The notes under the pieces are model-generated. The model searched no databases. It saw only the letters and a program-made list of their open reading frames with translations, and was not told the origin of the DNA. A DNA stretch of 64,000 nt from CAJQQK01 sp965224225. Lineage in GTDB: Bacteria > Pseudomonadota > Alphaproteobacteria > Rhizobiales > Hyphomicrobiaceae. The translations under genes were made by a program, and so were the position numbers. The stretch lies in the NCBI GenBank assembly GCA_965224225.1, contig CBDCZF010000032.1, positions 186,001 through 250,000 of the forward strand, in the 5' to 3' direction. Shown here in pieces: positions 43,688-54,024 of this stretch; position 1 is the first letter of the stretch, and each line of letters begins with the position of its first letter.

Positions 43688-45013
43688 CTAGCCGCACTTC
43701 TGCGTCTGCCAGTCCTTCTTGTCAGCAATGTACTTGGCGGCTGCTTCTTCGAGCATCGGGCGGACCTTTTCACGCATCGGCGTAATCCAGTCCGAAGCCT
43801 TCTTCCAGGCTTCTTGCCGTCCCAGCGCTGCACGAACATGCGGTGTGCGCCGGCATGGTCCTTGCAGGTGATCTTCATCGAGTCGACGAAGCCCTCGAGA
43901 CCGGCCGCCTTGATGCGCTCCGGTGTCAGCTCAAGCGTCTCGAGGCCTTTGCGCATGTCTTCGCCATTGATCACCTTCTTGCCGGTGATCTTCTGTGCGT
44001 TGCGGATCGCTTCGGCAACGATCGTCGCGTTGAAGACGCCGCGCAGGTAGTAGATCTCCTCGACATCCTTGGCGTCTTCTTGGTCAGCGTCTTGCCCGGA
44101 CCATTGATGACGTGTTTGATGATATCCTTCAGAAGCACGGGAATGTTCAGGGTCCGCGCCATGGAACGTCATGGCGTGATAGCCAATGGCACCCTTACCG
44201 GCCGGCATAACGTCGACCTGGCTGCCCGACCACCAGACACCGATGAAGTTTTCCATATTGAAGCGGATCTTGGCGGCTTCCTTGAGCGCCGTCGGTGTCA
44301 TTGCACCCCAGCCCCAGATGATCATGTAGTCAGGGCGTTCCTTGCGCACCTGCAGCCAGTGCGAGGCCTGGTTCTGCATTTCCTTGACGCCGACCGGCAG
44401 CAGCATCAGTTCGAAGCCCATTTCTTCGGCGAGCGCCTTGAACAGCGGAATCGGCTCGCGGCCGTAACCGACGTCGAGATAGGTGAAGCCGATCTTCTTG
44501 CCCTTGAGGCTGCCGTTGTTGCGGCTGGCAAGATACTTGATGACGGCGGATGCCTGGCTCCAGTAGGTTGCCGGCGCGTTGAAGACCCACGGGAACTTCT
44601 CGCCGACGGCGGCAGCTGACAGACCATAGCCCATCGAAAGCACCGGAATCTTGTCGATCGGTGCCTTCGGAATCAGCTGCAGCGTGATGCCGGTCGAGTA
44701 CGGGTTGTAGACCAGCGCGCCTTTGCCCTTGGTGGCTTCGTAGCACTCGACGCCCTTTTGCGCCTTGTAGCCGGTCTCGCACTCCTCGACTTCGATCTTG
44801 ACGCCACCGATGCCGCCGTCACGCACGTTGAGCATGGTGAAGTAGGTCGTGCATGCCGTTGGCGTTCGGCGTGCCCGAGCCGGCGAATGGTCCAGTGCGA
44901 TAGGTCAGTCAGCGGAATGTACAGCTTGTCTTCGGCCTGCGCCTGAAAGCGCGAGGCTGGTGGTTAGCATAGCGCCCGTCGGCTACGCCGAGCATTGCTT
45001 TAGTTAACTTCAT
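43688..45013 (-). pseudogene. LIV-type ABC transporter substrate-binding protein, several frame breaks
   Basis: The protein can be followed from MKLTKAMLGV (ATG 45013, after GGAGG) through AQAEDKLYIPLTD and a long intact stretch, LNVRDGGIGGVKIEVEECET to GYHAMTFHGADP. It continues in other frames with NIPVLLKDIIKHVINGPGK, DVEEIYYLRGVFNATIVAEA and WKKASDWITPMREKVRP to a stop at 43688 (KKDWQTQKCG). At least six single-base breaks are needed, near 44970, 44900, 44855, 44152, 44088 and 43815. It is a Peripla_BP_6 protein of the branched-chain amino acid or aromatic-acid group. Confidence 0.78.
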
Positions 45014-45173
45014 CTAGGGTCTTCCTCCACTTGTGCTTCGACTTCGACCAAGGCGGAAACCATCGGTCTGAGCCATTATTGTCGCGGAACGAAGAGGGTT
45101 CGAACTCTCCCATTCTATCGCCCGTTTGAGTTCCCGAAAAAGGGCGATTCGATCTTCTGCCGCACGGATTAGC

Positions 45174-46253
45174 TCAGTAGGGGAACGGCCAGAGCCTCAG
45201 CTTCTCCCGAGCGACCTGCCACAACCGCGCCAGGCCGGCCGGCTCCACGATCAGGAAGAAGATGATCAGCGCGCCGACGATCATGAACCGAATGTGCTCG
45301 ACCATCGCCGACCCGATGTCGATTTCGAGGGCTCGCGGCACCGATGAAATCACGATCGGCAGGACGACAATGAACAGGGCACCGAGGAACGAGCCGATAA
45401 TACTGCCAAGTCCGCCGATGATCACCATGAACAGCACCGGGAACGAGGCGTTTAGGATGTCGAACGATTCAACCTCCGCCGAGCCCAGCGACAGGAAGAC
45501 CAGCATGGCGCCCGCCACCCCGCAGTAGAACGACGATATCGCGAATGCGAGAAGCTTGGCCGGCAGCAGACGGATGCCGATCAGCTCGGCGGCTATATCC
45601 ATATCCCGGATCGCCATCCACGAGCGCCCGAAACGGCCGCGGATGATGTTGATCGCCACCATCGTCATGACCACGACAATCGTCAGCGTCACGATGTACT
45701 GATAGACCGGATCACCGTAGGGCTCGGACAGCGGGATGCCGAACAGCGAACGGTTGACCGCGTCGATGGCACCAGAGTCGTTGTAGTTATAAAGCCAGGC
45801 GATACGCCCGAACGCCCATTCCAGGAAGAACTGCGCGGCAAGCGTTGCAACCGCCAGGTAAAAGCCCTTGATGCGTAGGCTCGGCAGGCCGAAGATCACG
45901 CCGATGCCGGCCGCGAAAAAGCCCGACAGCAGCATGTGAATGACGATGTTGACGTCCGGGAAATTGCTGGTCAGCTTGTAGCAGGCATAAGCGCCAACAC
46001 CCATAAAGCCGCCGGTGCCGAGCGAAATCAGCCCCGCATAGCCAACCAGGATGTTGAGACCCAGCGCCGCCAGCGCGAAGATCAGCGTCGGGATGATGAT
46101 GGTGTTGAGCCAGAAGTCATCGGCGATGAACGGCACGACCACATAAAGAAACGCCAGGAACGCGAAGATCGCATAGCGCTCCTGCGTGATCGTCAGGACC
46201 TGCTGATCGGCACGATAGGTCGTCTTTAGATCGCCAACCTCGCGATAGAACAT
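45174..46253 (-). CDS. livM: Branched-chain-type ABC transporter permease LivM
   Basis: About 359 residues from ATG 46253 (MFYREVGDLKTTY). Some nine helices are visible, with LGLNILVGYAGLISLGTGGF near the start and GRFGRSWMAIRDMDIAAELI, the LivM cytoplasmic loop, in the second half. It forms the channel with LivH. It is frame-clean, unlike the next gene in the operon. A gap of 160 bases separates it from the binding-protein gene. Confidence 0.93.
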   Translation of the reverse strand: MFYREVGDLKTTYRADQQVLTITQERYAIFAFLAFLYVVVPFIADDFWLNTIIIPTLIFALAALGLNILVGYAGLISLGTGGFMGVGAYACYKLTSNFPDVNIVIHMLLSGFFAAGIGVIFGLPSLRIKGFYLAVATLAAQFFLEWAFGRIAWLYNYNDSGAIDAVNRSLFGIPLSEPYGDPVYQYIVTLTIVVVMTMVAINIIRGRFGRSWMAIRDMDIAAELIGIRLLPAKLLAFAISSFYCGVAGAMLVFLSLGSAEVESFDILNASFPVLFMVIIGGLGSIIGSFLGALFIVVLPIVISSVPRALEIDIGSAMVEHIRFMIVGALIIFFLIVEPAGLARLWQVAREKLRLWPFPY

Positions 46254-46286
46254 TGCGTATTGGTCTCCCAAGCCCAGTTGGCGTAG

Positions 46287-47243
46287 CTATATTCGTTCGA
46301 TGATCTTCTCGCCGAACAGCCCCTGCGGCCGGAACCACAGGAAGATGAGAGCGACGAAGTAGGGCACCCAGCTCTCGATCGAGCCGCCGACCAGCGGGCC
46401 CCAGTAGAACTCGGCCAGCTTCTCGGTGATGCCGATGATCAGGCCGCCGATGATGGCACCCGGGATCGAAGTGAAACCGCCGAGGATAAGCACCGGTAAT
46501 GCTTTCAAGGCAACGATCTCGAGGGCGAAAGACACGTCGGAGCGCGCGCCCCACATGATCCCCGTGACCAGCGCGACGATGCCGGCCGCAAACCACACGA
46601 TCACCCAGATCTGTTGCAGCGTGATGCCGACCGACATAGCCGCCTGATGATCGTCGGCAACCGCTCTGAGAGCGCGCCCGATCTTGGACTTGTTGAAGAA
46701 TACGGCCAAGCCGATCACCATCAGGGCGGCAATGACAGCCGCCGCGATATCGATGTGCTGGAAGATCACCAGCCCGCCGAGCATCTCGACCTCGTAGGCG
46801 CCGCGCGAGAGACCCAGTTCCTCGGTGATCATGGTCTTCGGCTCGCCGCCGAACACCGTCTCGCCAAAGCCGATCAGAAACGTATTGAGCCCGATCGTTG
46901 CCATGAACAGGATGATGTCCGGTTGGTTGACCAGCGGGCGAAGCACGACGCGTTCGACCGTGAAAGCGAGCGCGAACATGATCCCGATACACAGGATCAG
47001 CGCCAGCCACGCCGGCACACCCAGCTCATAGAGGCCGACCAGTGACAGCGCGCCGAACACCACCATGATGCCCTGCGCGAAGTTGAAGATGCCCGACGCC
47101 TTGAAGATCAGCACGAAGCCGAGCGCGATCAGGGCATAAAGGATCCCCGAGACGAAACCTTCCCAGATCACCTGGACCAGAAGATCGGGTGCACCGCCCA
47201 TCTGAACGAATGGGTCGATGAAAATGCTGTAGAGAATGTCCAT
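46287..47243 (-). CDS. livH: Branched-chain-type ABC transporter permease LivH
   Basis: 318 residues with about eight helices. GFVSGILYALIALGFVLIFK at the N-terminus and GRALRAVADDHQAAMSVGIT, the LivH cytoplasmic loop, are diagnostic. ATG 47243. It lies between livG and livM with short gaps, consistent with one operon. Confidence 0.93.
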   Translation of the reverse strand: MDILYSIFIDPFVQMGGAPDLLVQVIWEGFVSGILYALIALGFVLIFKASGIFNFAQGIMVVFGALSLVGLYELGVPAWLALILCIGIMFALAFTVERVVLRPLVNQPDIILFMATIGLNTFLIGFGETVFGGEPKTMITEELGLSRGAYEVEMLGGLVIFQHIDIAAAVIAALMVIGLAVFFNKSKIGRALRAVADDHQAAMSVGITLQQIWVIVWFAAGIVALVTGIMWGARSDVSFALEIVALKALPVLILGGFTSIPGAIIGGLIIGITEKLAEFYWGPLVGGSIESWVPYFVALIFLWFRPQGLFGEKIIERI

Positions 47244-47286
47244 TGAGATCCGTTCGGCCGCCCGGGCCGTCCCTTGGGCCCGTTAA

Positions 47287-48108
47287 CTAGTGTGACACAC
47301 CGAGATAGGCATCGATCACGTCCTGGTTGGACTGCACTTCGTCCGGCGTGCCATCGGCAATCATCTCGCCGTGGTCGAGCACGACGACGCGGTCAGAAAG
47401 ATCCATGACGACGCCCATGTCGTGCTCAATGAGCGTGATCGTCGTGCCAAGCTGTTCGTTGGCGTCGATGATAAAGCGGCTCATATCGCGCTTTTCTTCG
47501 AGATTCATGCCGGCCATCGGCTCGTCGAGCAGCAGCAGCGTCGGCTCCATGGCAAGCGCGCGGCCTAGTTCGACCCGCTTTTGCAACCCGTAGGGCAGCC
47601 GGCCAACCGGCGTACGGCGAATTTCCTGAATCTCAAGAAAATCGATGATCTGCTCGACGAACTCGCGGTGTTCAATTTCTTCCTGCTCGGCCGGCCCGGT
47701 ACGCAGTATCTGCCAAAACAGGTTCTTCTTCATCTTGAGCGTGCGCCCCGACATGATGTTGTCAAGGGTCGACATGCCGCGAAACAGCGCCACGTTTTGG
47801 AAGGTGCGGGCAATGCCCTGGGTCGCGGCGATGTAGGGCCGCATCTGCTTGCGCGGCGTTCCCCGGTAGGTGATCGTGCCTTCCTGGGGGTGATAGAAGC
47901 CGTTGATGCAGTTCAGCATCGACGTCTTGCCGGCGCCGTTCGGCCCGATGATCGCGCGCACCTCGCCGCGCTTGACATCGAACGAAACGTTCTGGATGGC
48001 CTTCACACCGCCGAACGACAGCGAGATGTTGTCAACCTTGAGGATCACCTCGTCCGTGATACGCCCGTCATCCGTCGCGCCTGGAGCGTCCGTGACCATA
48101 ACGTTCAT
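47287..48108 (-). CDS. livG: Branched-chain-type ABC transporter ATPase LivG
   Basis: 273 residues. Walker A is GPNGAGKTSML, the signature region VGRLPYGLQKRVELGRALAM and Walker B LLLDEPMAGMN. The LivG-type insert (FYHPQEGTITYRG) is present. The ATG overlaps the stop of the acyl-CoA synthetase gene by one base. It pairs with LivF. Confidence 0.94.
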   Translation of the reverse strand: MNVMVTDAPGATDDGRITDEVILKVDNISLSFGGVKAIQNVSFDVKRGEVRAIIGPNGAGKTSMLNCINGFYHPQEGTITYRGTPRKQMRPYIAATQGIARTFQNVALFRGMSTLDNIMSGRTLKMKKNLFWQILRTGPAEQEEIEHREFVEQIIDFLEIQEIRRTPVGRLPYGLQKRVELGRALAMEPTLLLLDEPMAGMNLEEKRDMSRFIIDANEQLGTTITLIEHDMGVVMDLSDRVVVLDHGEMIADGTPDEVQSNQDVIDAYLGVSH

Positions 48109-50102
48109 TACTCGGCGGCCTCCCGGACCGGTGCATGGGCGACAGGATACGTCTCGACGTCGACGATGTGCACATGGCCCTCGATGGTGCCCTTGCGGCC
48201 ATCCTCGAACGTCATCTCAGTGACCAGGCTGCACTCGCTCGAACCATCGTAAAGAGCCGTGATCAGCGGTGCGTAGCGCTCGGCAATGAACGATCGGCGC
48301 ACCTTCTGCGTGCGCGTCAGTTCGCCGTCGTCCGCATCGAGTTCCTTGTGCAGGACTAAAAAGCGCTTGATTTGAGAGCCGGCCATGCGCTCTTCGGAAG
48401 CCAGCTGCCGGTTCACTTCGTCAACCCGTCCCCTGATGATGTCATAGACCTGGGGATGGCCCGCGAGTTCCTGATAGCTCCCATAAACGACGTTGTTGCG
48501 TTCCGCCCAACTCGCGACCGAAGTCAGATCGATGTTGATCATCACGGTCGCGAAATCGCGGCCATGGCCGAAAGACACCGCTTCTCCGATCTCGGGGAAG
48601 AACTTGAGCTTGTTCTCGATGTATTTCGGCGCGAACAGCGAGCCGTCGTTGAGCTTGCCAACGTCCTTGGCCCGGTCGATGATCACCAGGTGGCCGCGCT
48701 GATCGAAGAAACCGGCATCGCCTGAATGGACCCAGCCATCCGCCGTCTTGGTCTCGGCCGTGCCCTCGTCGTTCTTGTAGTAACGCTGGAAGACGCCCGG
48801 GCTCTTGAACATCACTTCGCCGCTCTCGGCGATCACGATGTCAACCTCGGGTGCCGGCTTGCCGACCGTGTCGGGATAGATTTCACCGTCCGGCTGGATT
48901 GTAATGTAGACGCTGGCCTCGGTCTGCCCGTAGAGCTGCTTCAGGTTGATGCCGAGCGAGCGGTAGAACGAAAAGATCTCAGGCCCAATCGCCTCGCCGG
49001 CCGTATAGCCGATCCGCAGACGCGAAAACCCGAGCCGGTTGCGCAACGGCGCATAGACCAGCACATTACCGATCGCATAGAGCATGCGATCGACGAAGCT
49101 CACCGGGCGGCCTTCGAGAATCCGTTCACCGCAGCGTTTGGCGACGTCCAGGAAGTAATTAAACAACCCGCGCTTGAACGCACCGGCATCCTGCATACGC
49201 ACCATGATGTCTGTGAGCTGGCCCTCGAACAATCGCGGCGGGGCGAAGAAGAACGTCGGTCCGATCTCGCGGCGGTCCTGCACCGCGGTTGCGGGACTTT
49301 CCGGGCAGGCAACGCAGAAACCGGCTGCAATTGACTGAACATAGGAAAAGATGTGGTCGCCGACCCAGGCCATCGGCAAATAGGCGATGATCTCGTCGTG
49401 CTCGGTGAGCTTGTCGAAGTCATTGGCGTTCTGTGCGGTGCGGATCAGGTTCTCGCCGCTCAGGATGACGCCCTTGGAGCGCCCTGTCGTACCTGAGGTG
49501 TAAAGCATGACGGCCGTGTCGGCGCCTGTGCCCTGGTTGATTTCGGCAAGCCACCAGTCTTCGATCTGCGAATTGGCGCGGACCTGCTCGGCACCGATCC
49601 GCTGAATGTCCTCGTAAGCGTGCAAATGCGTGTGGTCGTATTTCTTGAGGCCGCGCGGATCGGAATAGACGACATGTGCAAGGCTTGGCACCTCGTCGGA
49701 AATTCCGAGGATCTTGTCGACCTGTTCCTGATCTTCGACAACGGCAACCGACACCTCGGAATGTTGCAGCACGTACGACATCTCGTCGGCAACCGAGTCC
49801 TGGTAGACCGGCACCGGCACCGCACCAAGGCTCTGGGCGGCGGCAAAAGTCCAATAAAGGCGCGGCAGGTTATCGCCGATGATCGCGATCGTGTGGCCGC
49901 GTTCGATGCCGAGTGAGTGGAGGCCGACGGCGAGATCGCGGACCTGATCGCGCACTTCGCGCCACGTGTGGGTCTGCCAGATCCCGAGATCCTTGTGGCG
50001 AAAAGCCGGGCGATCAGCAAAACGTTTGGCGTTGTGAAGCAACAGCTTCGGGACGGTATCGCCGTCCGCGGATAGCGGACGAGACGTTTGCGCCTCGCTC
50101 AC
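48108..50102 (-). CDS. Long-chain/aryl acyl-CoA synthetase (AMP-forming)
   Basis: 664 residues from GTG 50102, with GGGAGGAGGA ahead. The adenylate motif LYTSGTTGRSKGVI, the GYTAGEAIGPEIF and LKQLYGQTEASV regions, and the hinge and C-terminal motifs (WVHSGDAGFFDQRGHLVIID, then RAKDVGKLNDG) are complete. It activates an acid imported by the Liv system, with which it is translationally coupled. That pairing suggests the solute is a carboxylic acid rather than an amino acid. The chain type is not determined. Confidence 0.92.
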   Translation of the reverse strand: MSEAQTSRPLSADGDTVPKLLLHNAKRFADRPAFRHKDLGIWQTHTWREVRDQVRDLAVGLHSLGIERGHTIAIIGDNLPRLYWTFAAAQSLGAVPVPVYQDSVADEMSYVLQHSEVSVAVVEDQEQVDKILGISDEVPSLAHVVYSDPRGLKKYDHTHLHAYEDIQRIGAEQVRANSQIEDWWLAEINQGTGADTAVMLYTSGTTGRSKGVILSGENLIRTAQNANDFDKLTEHDEIIAYLPMAWVGDHIFSYVQSIAAGFCVACPESPATAVQDRREIGPTFFFAPPRLFEGQLTDIMVRMQDAGAFKRGLFNYFLDVAKRCGERILEGRPVSFVDRMLYAIGNVLVYAPLRNRLGFSRLRIGYTAGEAIGPEIFSFYRSLGINLKQLYGQTEASVYITIQPDGEIYPDTVGKPAPEVDIVIAESGEVMFKSPGVFQRYYKNDEGTAETKTADGWVHSGDAGFFDQRGHLVIIDRAKDVGKLNDGSLFAPKYIENKLKFFPEIGEAVSFGHGRDFATVMINIDLTSVASWAERNNVVYGSYQELAGHPQVYDIIRGRVDEVNRQLASEERMAGSQIKRFLVLHKELDADDGELTRTQKVRRSFIAERYAPLITALYDGSSECSLVTEMTFEDGRKGTIEGHVHIVDVETYPVAHAPVREAAE

Positions 50103-50358
50103 GAGCAATCCTCCTCCCAATCGGCCGCTTCGCAGGCGGCGCGCTTCTGCTTATCCAGCCTTTTACTATTGGGATCAACTAACTGACAAGGCGACAATAG
50201 AGGCCCTTGCAGCATTTTGATCGCCCAGTCGATAAAATGGTTACGCGCCCGGATGCCGCGCATCACGGGTTCAAGAGCTGCATTGATCTCATCCCGACCG
50301 CGCGTTACGTCACAGGGAAGCGGCATTTCAAAACCGCACAGCCCCGGAGGACAAAGCG

Positions 50359-51858
50359 ATGGCGAGTGAACTTTACCATTTCATCGGCGGCGAGCGCGTC
50401 AAAGGCACCAGCGGCAGGTTAGGCGAAGTCTTCTGGCCGATGACCGGCGAGGTTGCCCACCAGGTGCCGCTGGCAGCGCCCGCAGAGGTCCGTGCCGCCG
50501 TCGAGAACGCCATGGCCGCCCAGCCGGCCTGGGCTGCAACCAATCCGCAGCGCCGCGCCCGCGTGTTTATGAAGTTCCTCCAACTCGTCGAGCGTGACAA
50601 CGACAAGCTCGCCGAGACACTCGCGCGCGAACACGGCAAAACCATTCCCGACGCCAAGGGCGACATTCAGCGCGGCGTCGAAGTTTGCGAGTTCGCGATC
50701 GGCATCCCGCATCTCCTGAAGGGCGAATTCACGGAAGGCGCCGGGCCCGGCATCGACATCTTCTCGATGCGCCAGCCGCTCGGCGTCGTGGCCGGCATAA
50801 CACCGTTCAACTTCCCGGCGATGATCCCGATGTGGAAATTCGCCCCGGCGATTGCCTGCGGCAACGCGTTCGTTCTCAAACCATCCGAGCGCGACCCGTC
50901 CGTGCCCTTGATGCTCGCCGAGCTGATGATCGAGGCGGGCCTGCCGCCCGGCATCCTCAACGTCGTCAACGGTGACAAGGAGGCCGTCGATGCGCTCCTC
51001 GACGATCCGGACATCCAGGCGATTGGTTTCGTCGGCTCGACGCCGATTGCCGAATACGTCTACACACGCGGCACGGCGACCGGCAAACGCGTGCAGTGCT
51101 TCGGCGGCGCCAAGAACCACATGGTCGTGATGCCCGATGCCGACATGGACCAGGCCGTCGATGCCCTGATCGGCGCCGGTTACGGCTCGGCCGGTGAACG
51201 CTGCATGGCGGTCTCGGTCGCCGTACCGGTCGGCGCCTCGACCGCCGATGCCCTGATGGAGCGCCTGATCCCGCGCGTCGAAAGCCTCAAGATCGGTCCT
51301 TCGACCGACCAATCAGCCGACTTCGGTCCTCTTGTTACGGCCGCCCATGTCGAGAAGGTACGCAACTACGTCGACCTCGGGGTCGAGGAAGGCGCCAGGC
51401 TGGCCGTCGACGGACGCGATTTCAAGATGCAGGGCTATGAGAACGGCTTCTATCTCGGCGGCTGCCTGTTCGACGACGTCAAACCGGACATGCGCATTTA
51501 TAAGGAAGAAATCTTCGGGCCCGTGCTATCGGTGGTCCGCGCCAAAGACTACGAGGAAGCGCTGCGGCTGCCCAACGAGCACGAGTTCGGCAACGGCGTT
51601 GCGATCTTCACACGTGACGGCGATGCAGCCCGTGATTTCTGCTCACGCGTCGAAATCGGCATGGTCGGCGTCAATGTGCCGATCCCGGTGCCGCTTTCCT
51701 ACTACACGTTCGGCGGCTGGAAACGCTCAGGCTTCGGCGACCTCAATCAGCACGGACCGGATTCGATCAAGTTCTACACCCGCACCAAGACGGTCACCTC
51801 GCGCTGGCCGAGCGGCATTCGCGAGGGCGCGGAATTCGTCATCCCGACGATGAGCTGA
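50359..51858 (+). CDS. mmsA: Methylmalonate-semialdehyde dehydrogenase (CoA-acylating)
   Basis: 499 residues. GITPFNFPAMIPMWKFAPAI is the cofactor region, and the catalytic cysteine C282 lies in YGSAGERCMAVSVAVP. FGGAKNHMVV replaces the general-base glutamate motif of other aldehyde dehydrogenases with Asn, as in MmsA proteins. It turns methylmalonate semialdehyde or malonate semialdehyde and CoA into propionyl-CoA or acetyl-CoA in valine, thymine or inositol breakdown. ATG 50359 follows GGAGG. It is divergent from the Liv operon. Confidence 0.95.
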   Translation: MASELYHFIGGERVKGTSGRLGEVFWPMTGEVAHQVPLAAPAEVRAAVENAMAAQPAWAATNPQRRARVFMKFLQLVERDNDKLAETLAREHGKTIPDAKGDIQRGVEVCEFAIGIPHLLKGEFTEGAGPGIDIFSMRQPLGVVAGITPFNFPAMIPMWKFAPAIACGNAFVLKPSERDPSVPLMLAELMIEAGLPPGILNVVNGDKEAVDALLDDPDIQAIGFVGSTPIAEYVYTRGTATGKRVQCFGGAKNHMVVMPDADMDQAVDALIGAGYGSAGERCMAVSVAVPVGASTADALMERLIPRVESLKIGPSTDQSADFGPLVTAAHVEKVRNYVDLGVEEGARLAVDGRDFKMQGYENGFYLGGCLFDDVKPDMRIYKEEIFGPVLSVVRAKDYEEALRLPNEHEFGNGVAIFTRDGDAARDFCSRVEIGMVGVNVPIPVPLSYYTFGGWKRSGFGDLNQHGPDSIKFYTRTKTVTSRWPSGIREGAEFVIPTMS

Positions 51859-51869
51859 GCTGATTCCGA

Positions 51870-52520
51870 TTAGGCCGACCGACGCCAGTCGCGCTCGACC
51901 GGCACCCAGGACTGGCGGGCAACGTCGAAGCGCTGCACGACCCGTGCCGGGCTGCCGACGGCAACCGTATGCGCCGGGATGTCATGCGTAACGACGGCGC
52001 CGGCACCGATCACGGCGCCGTCGCCGATGCGCACGCCTTTGAGCACCATCACCCGTTCGCCGAGCCAGACGGAATTGCCGATCTCGACCGGCGCCGCCAG
52101 CAGTCCCCGGGCCTTGGTGATCGGCAGCGACGGGTCACGCCAGTCATGGTCGTGATCGGTGATATAGACATGCGAGGCAAACAGGCAATTCGCCCCGATC
52201 TTGATGCGCGTTGCAGCACCGAGATGCACGAAGGGATGAATGATCGTCCCGGCCCCAATCTCGATGCGACCCTGGCCAGTCGCGCATTCGATTGCCTCGA
52301 TCCGGGCCATCGGCCAGATCTCGACCTGATCGCCGAGATCGATGCCGCCCTGGCCGGTGATCAACAGCGGCCGGCGGATCCAGGCATTGCGGCCGAGGCG
52401 GGCGTAGCGCCGACGGTTGACCAGCGCCCAGAGCCGCTTGCGAACGAGGCGAACAGCCCGCAGCCAATGGGCGGTTTTTTGCGGGGCCAGTTCGAGCTGT
52501 TGAATATCTGCGGTCGGCAT
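51870..52520 (-). CDS. Acyltransferase with left-handed beta-helix (hexapeptide repeat)
   Basis: About 216 residues from ATG 52520; an open frame extends to 52667 but overlaps the FAD gene. Basic helical start (RAVRLVRKRLWALVNRRRYA), then hexapeptide turns (IEIGAGTIIHPFVHLGAATR, IKIGANCLFASHVYITDHDH) and the acceptor-site VWLGERVMVLKGVRIGDGAV. The catalytic histidine is probably in the TDHDHDW loop. It resembles sugar O-acetyltransferases. It is last after the FAD gene and may not belong to that pathway. Confidence 0.82.
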   Translation of the reverse strand: MPTADIQQLELAPQKTAHWLRAVRLVRKRLWALVNRRRYARLGRNAWIRRPLLITGQGGIDLGDQVEIWPMARIEAIECATGQGRIEIGAGTIIHPFVHLGAATRIKIGANCLFASHVYITDHDHDWRDPSLPITKARGLLAAPVEIGNSVWLGERVMVLKGVRIGDGAVIGAGAVVTHDIPAHTVAVGSPARVVQRFDVARQSWVPVERDWRRSA

Positions 52521-52623
52521 CGGCTTAGTCCGGGCGCCGGACGCTGAGACATGATCGGCGCTCGGACCTGATTGTCGGCGAGCAACCTTAATTGCCCGTA
52601 AAGGGCCAAGCAGCCGAAAAGCG

Positions 52624-54024
52624 CTATTGAATGGCCCGTGCGGCCGCCTCGCCGGCAATCGCGCCAAACGCGATCGCGGTCAGCAGGCCGTTACCGGAGA
52701 GATAACCGTCGATATTCGGCCCCGAGACCCCGCAGGCAGCCCCGCCGGCGGCAAACAGATTGGGCAGCGGTGCACCGTCTCGGCGTAGCACGCGGGCTTG
52801 CTTGTCGATCATCAGGCCGCCCTGGGTGTGGAACAATGCTCCCGTCACACGAACTGCATAGTAGGGCGCCTCGAGGACCGGTTTCGACGTGAAATCCCGC
52901 CCGAACCGATCTGAGCTCTGCCCGCTGGCACAAGCCCTGATTTCATCGAACGTTGCAGCAAGGTCGCTCGAGGGAACCGATAGCGCGTCTGCCAGATCCC
53001 CTAACGATTGTGCCTGCTTGACGGCTCCCGCCTTCTGGGCCTCCTCGAAGTCCGGGAACGACTGAGCGAACCGGTAGATCCTTTCATCGAAGACCGACCA
53101 CGCGACAGCTTCTGGTTGCGCCAGCACGGCGACGGATTGCTCCGAATAGCCCTGATGCTCGTTCGAAAACCGGCGGCCCCCGGTATTGATCTGGACGCCG
53201 CCTTCGATCATCAGCGCCCAGGTAATCAAAATGCCGTGCGGGTGCGCCAGTGAGCCATGGCCCTGGCACCCCGAAAGGTGCTTCGTCTGGGCCCCGAGGG
53301 CTTCGCCCCATAAAAGCGCGTCGCCCTGATTGCCCGCATGTCCGTAATAGGGTGCATTGGCCATCTCGGGAATGTGCTCGGCAACGAGTGCGCGATTGCC
53401 ACCGTAGCCGTTACAGGCAAGAATGAGGGCATCGCAACCGATCCGCTCCATTACCCCGTCAGGCCGCGTGATCGTCACGCCGCACACTCTGTCCCCAGCC
53501 GCCAGCAACTCGGTGACATGAGCCGATGTCAGGACCGGAATGCCGGCATCCACCGCAGCACCGCTCAGTCTGGCGATCAGTCCGACACCGGTTTTCTCCG
53601 GCACGGCGTGCATGCGGTGGCGGGTATGGCCGGGATAAAGGAAATCGTCGAGCAAAACCCACTCGAGACCATGATCGGCCTCCAGCCAGTCGAGAGCCGG
53701 ACCGATTGCGGCCGCTGACCAGCGCACGAGATCGGGATCGGACGTGCCCTTCGATTTCGCGAGAATGTCACCCGAAAAAACCTCGATGTCGTCCGGTTCT
53801 GCGAGATTGGCAGCCAATTGGCAGCGCGTACCAGGCGCCGGGATGAAGCCCGATGACATCGCGGTCGAACCGGCCGGAGACTTGTCGCGTTCGAGAACGA
53901 CGACATCGCCTCCGGCATCGCGAGCCTTGAGCGCCGCGGTCAGCCCGCAGGCGCCGGCCCCGACGATCACGATTGGCACATGCGCATCAAACGTGGTGTC
54001 GCCGACCGGCGTGACCTTGCTCAC
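52624..54024 (-). CDS. FAD-dependent oxidoreductase, fumarate-reductase/ketosteroid-dehydrogenase-like
   Basis: 466 residues. The FAD dinucleotide motif is VIVGAGACGLTAALKARDAG, the family block PGGSTAMSSG-like SPAGSTAMSSGFIPAPG, and the C-terminal FAAGGAACGVSGPNIDGYLS with GNGLLTA. This is the FAD_binding_2 layout of enzymes that add or remove hydrogen across a C-C bond. ATG 54024 overlaps the stop of the isochorismatase gene by four bases. In this operon it would reduce or desaturate a ring or side chain. Confidence 0.88.
   Translation of the reverse strand: MSKVTPVGDTTFDAHVPIVIVGAGACGLTAALKARDAGGDVVVLERDKSPAGSTAMSSGFIPAPGTRCQLAANLAEPDDIEVFSGDILAKSKGTSDPDLVRWSAAAIGPALDWLEADHGLEWVLLDDFLYPGHTRHRMHAVPEKTGVGLIARLSGAAVDAGIPVLTSAHVTELLAAGDRVCGVTITRPDGVMERIGCDALILACNGYGGNRALVAEHIPEMANAPYYGHAGNQGDALLWGEALGAQTKHLSGCQGHGSLAHPHGILITWALMIEGGVQINTGGRRFSNEHQGYSEQSVAVLAQPEAVAWSVFDERIYRFAQSFPDFEEAQKAGAVKQAQSLGDLADALSVPSSDLAATFDEIRACASGQSSDRFGRDFTSKPVLEAPYYAVRVTGALFHTQGGLMIDKQARVLRRDGAPLPNLFAAGGAACGVSGPNIDGYLSGNGLLTAIAFGAIAGEAAARAIQ

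Noticed and set aside
51870..52667. The long 265-codon form of the hexapeptide acyltransferase
   Set aside because: The extra N-terminus overlaps the FAD gene and is Arg/Pro-rich. ATG 52520 is the more likely start.
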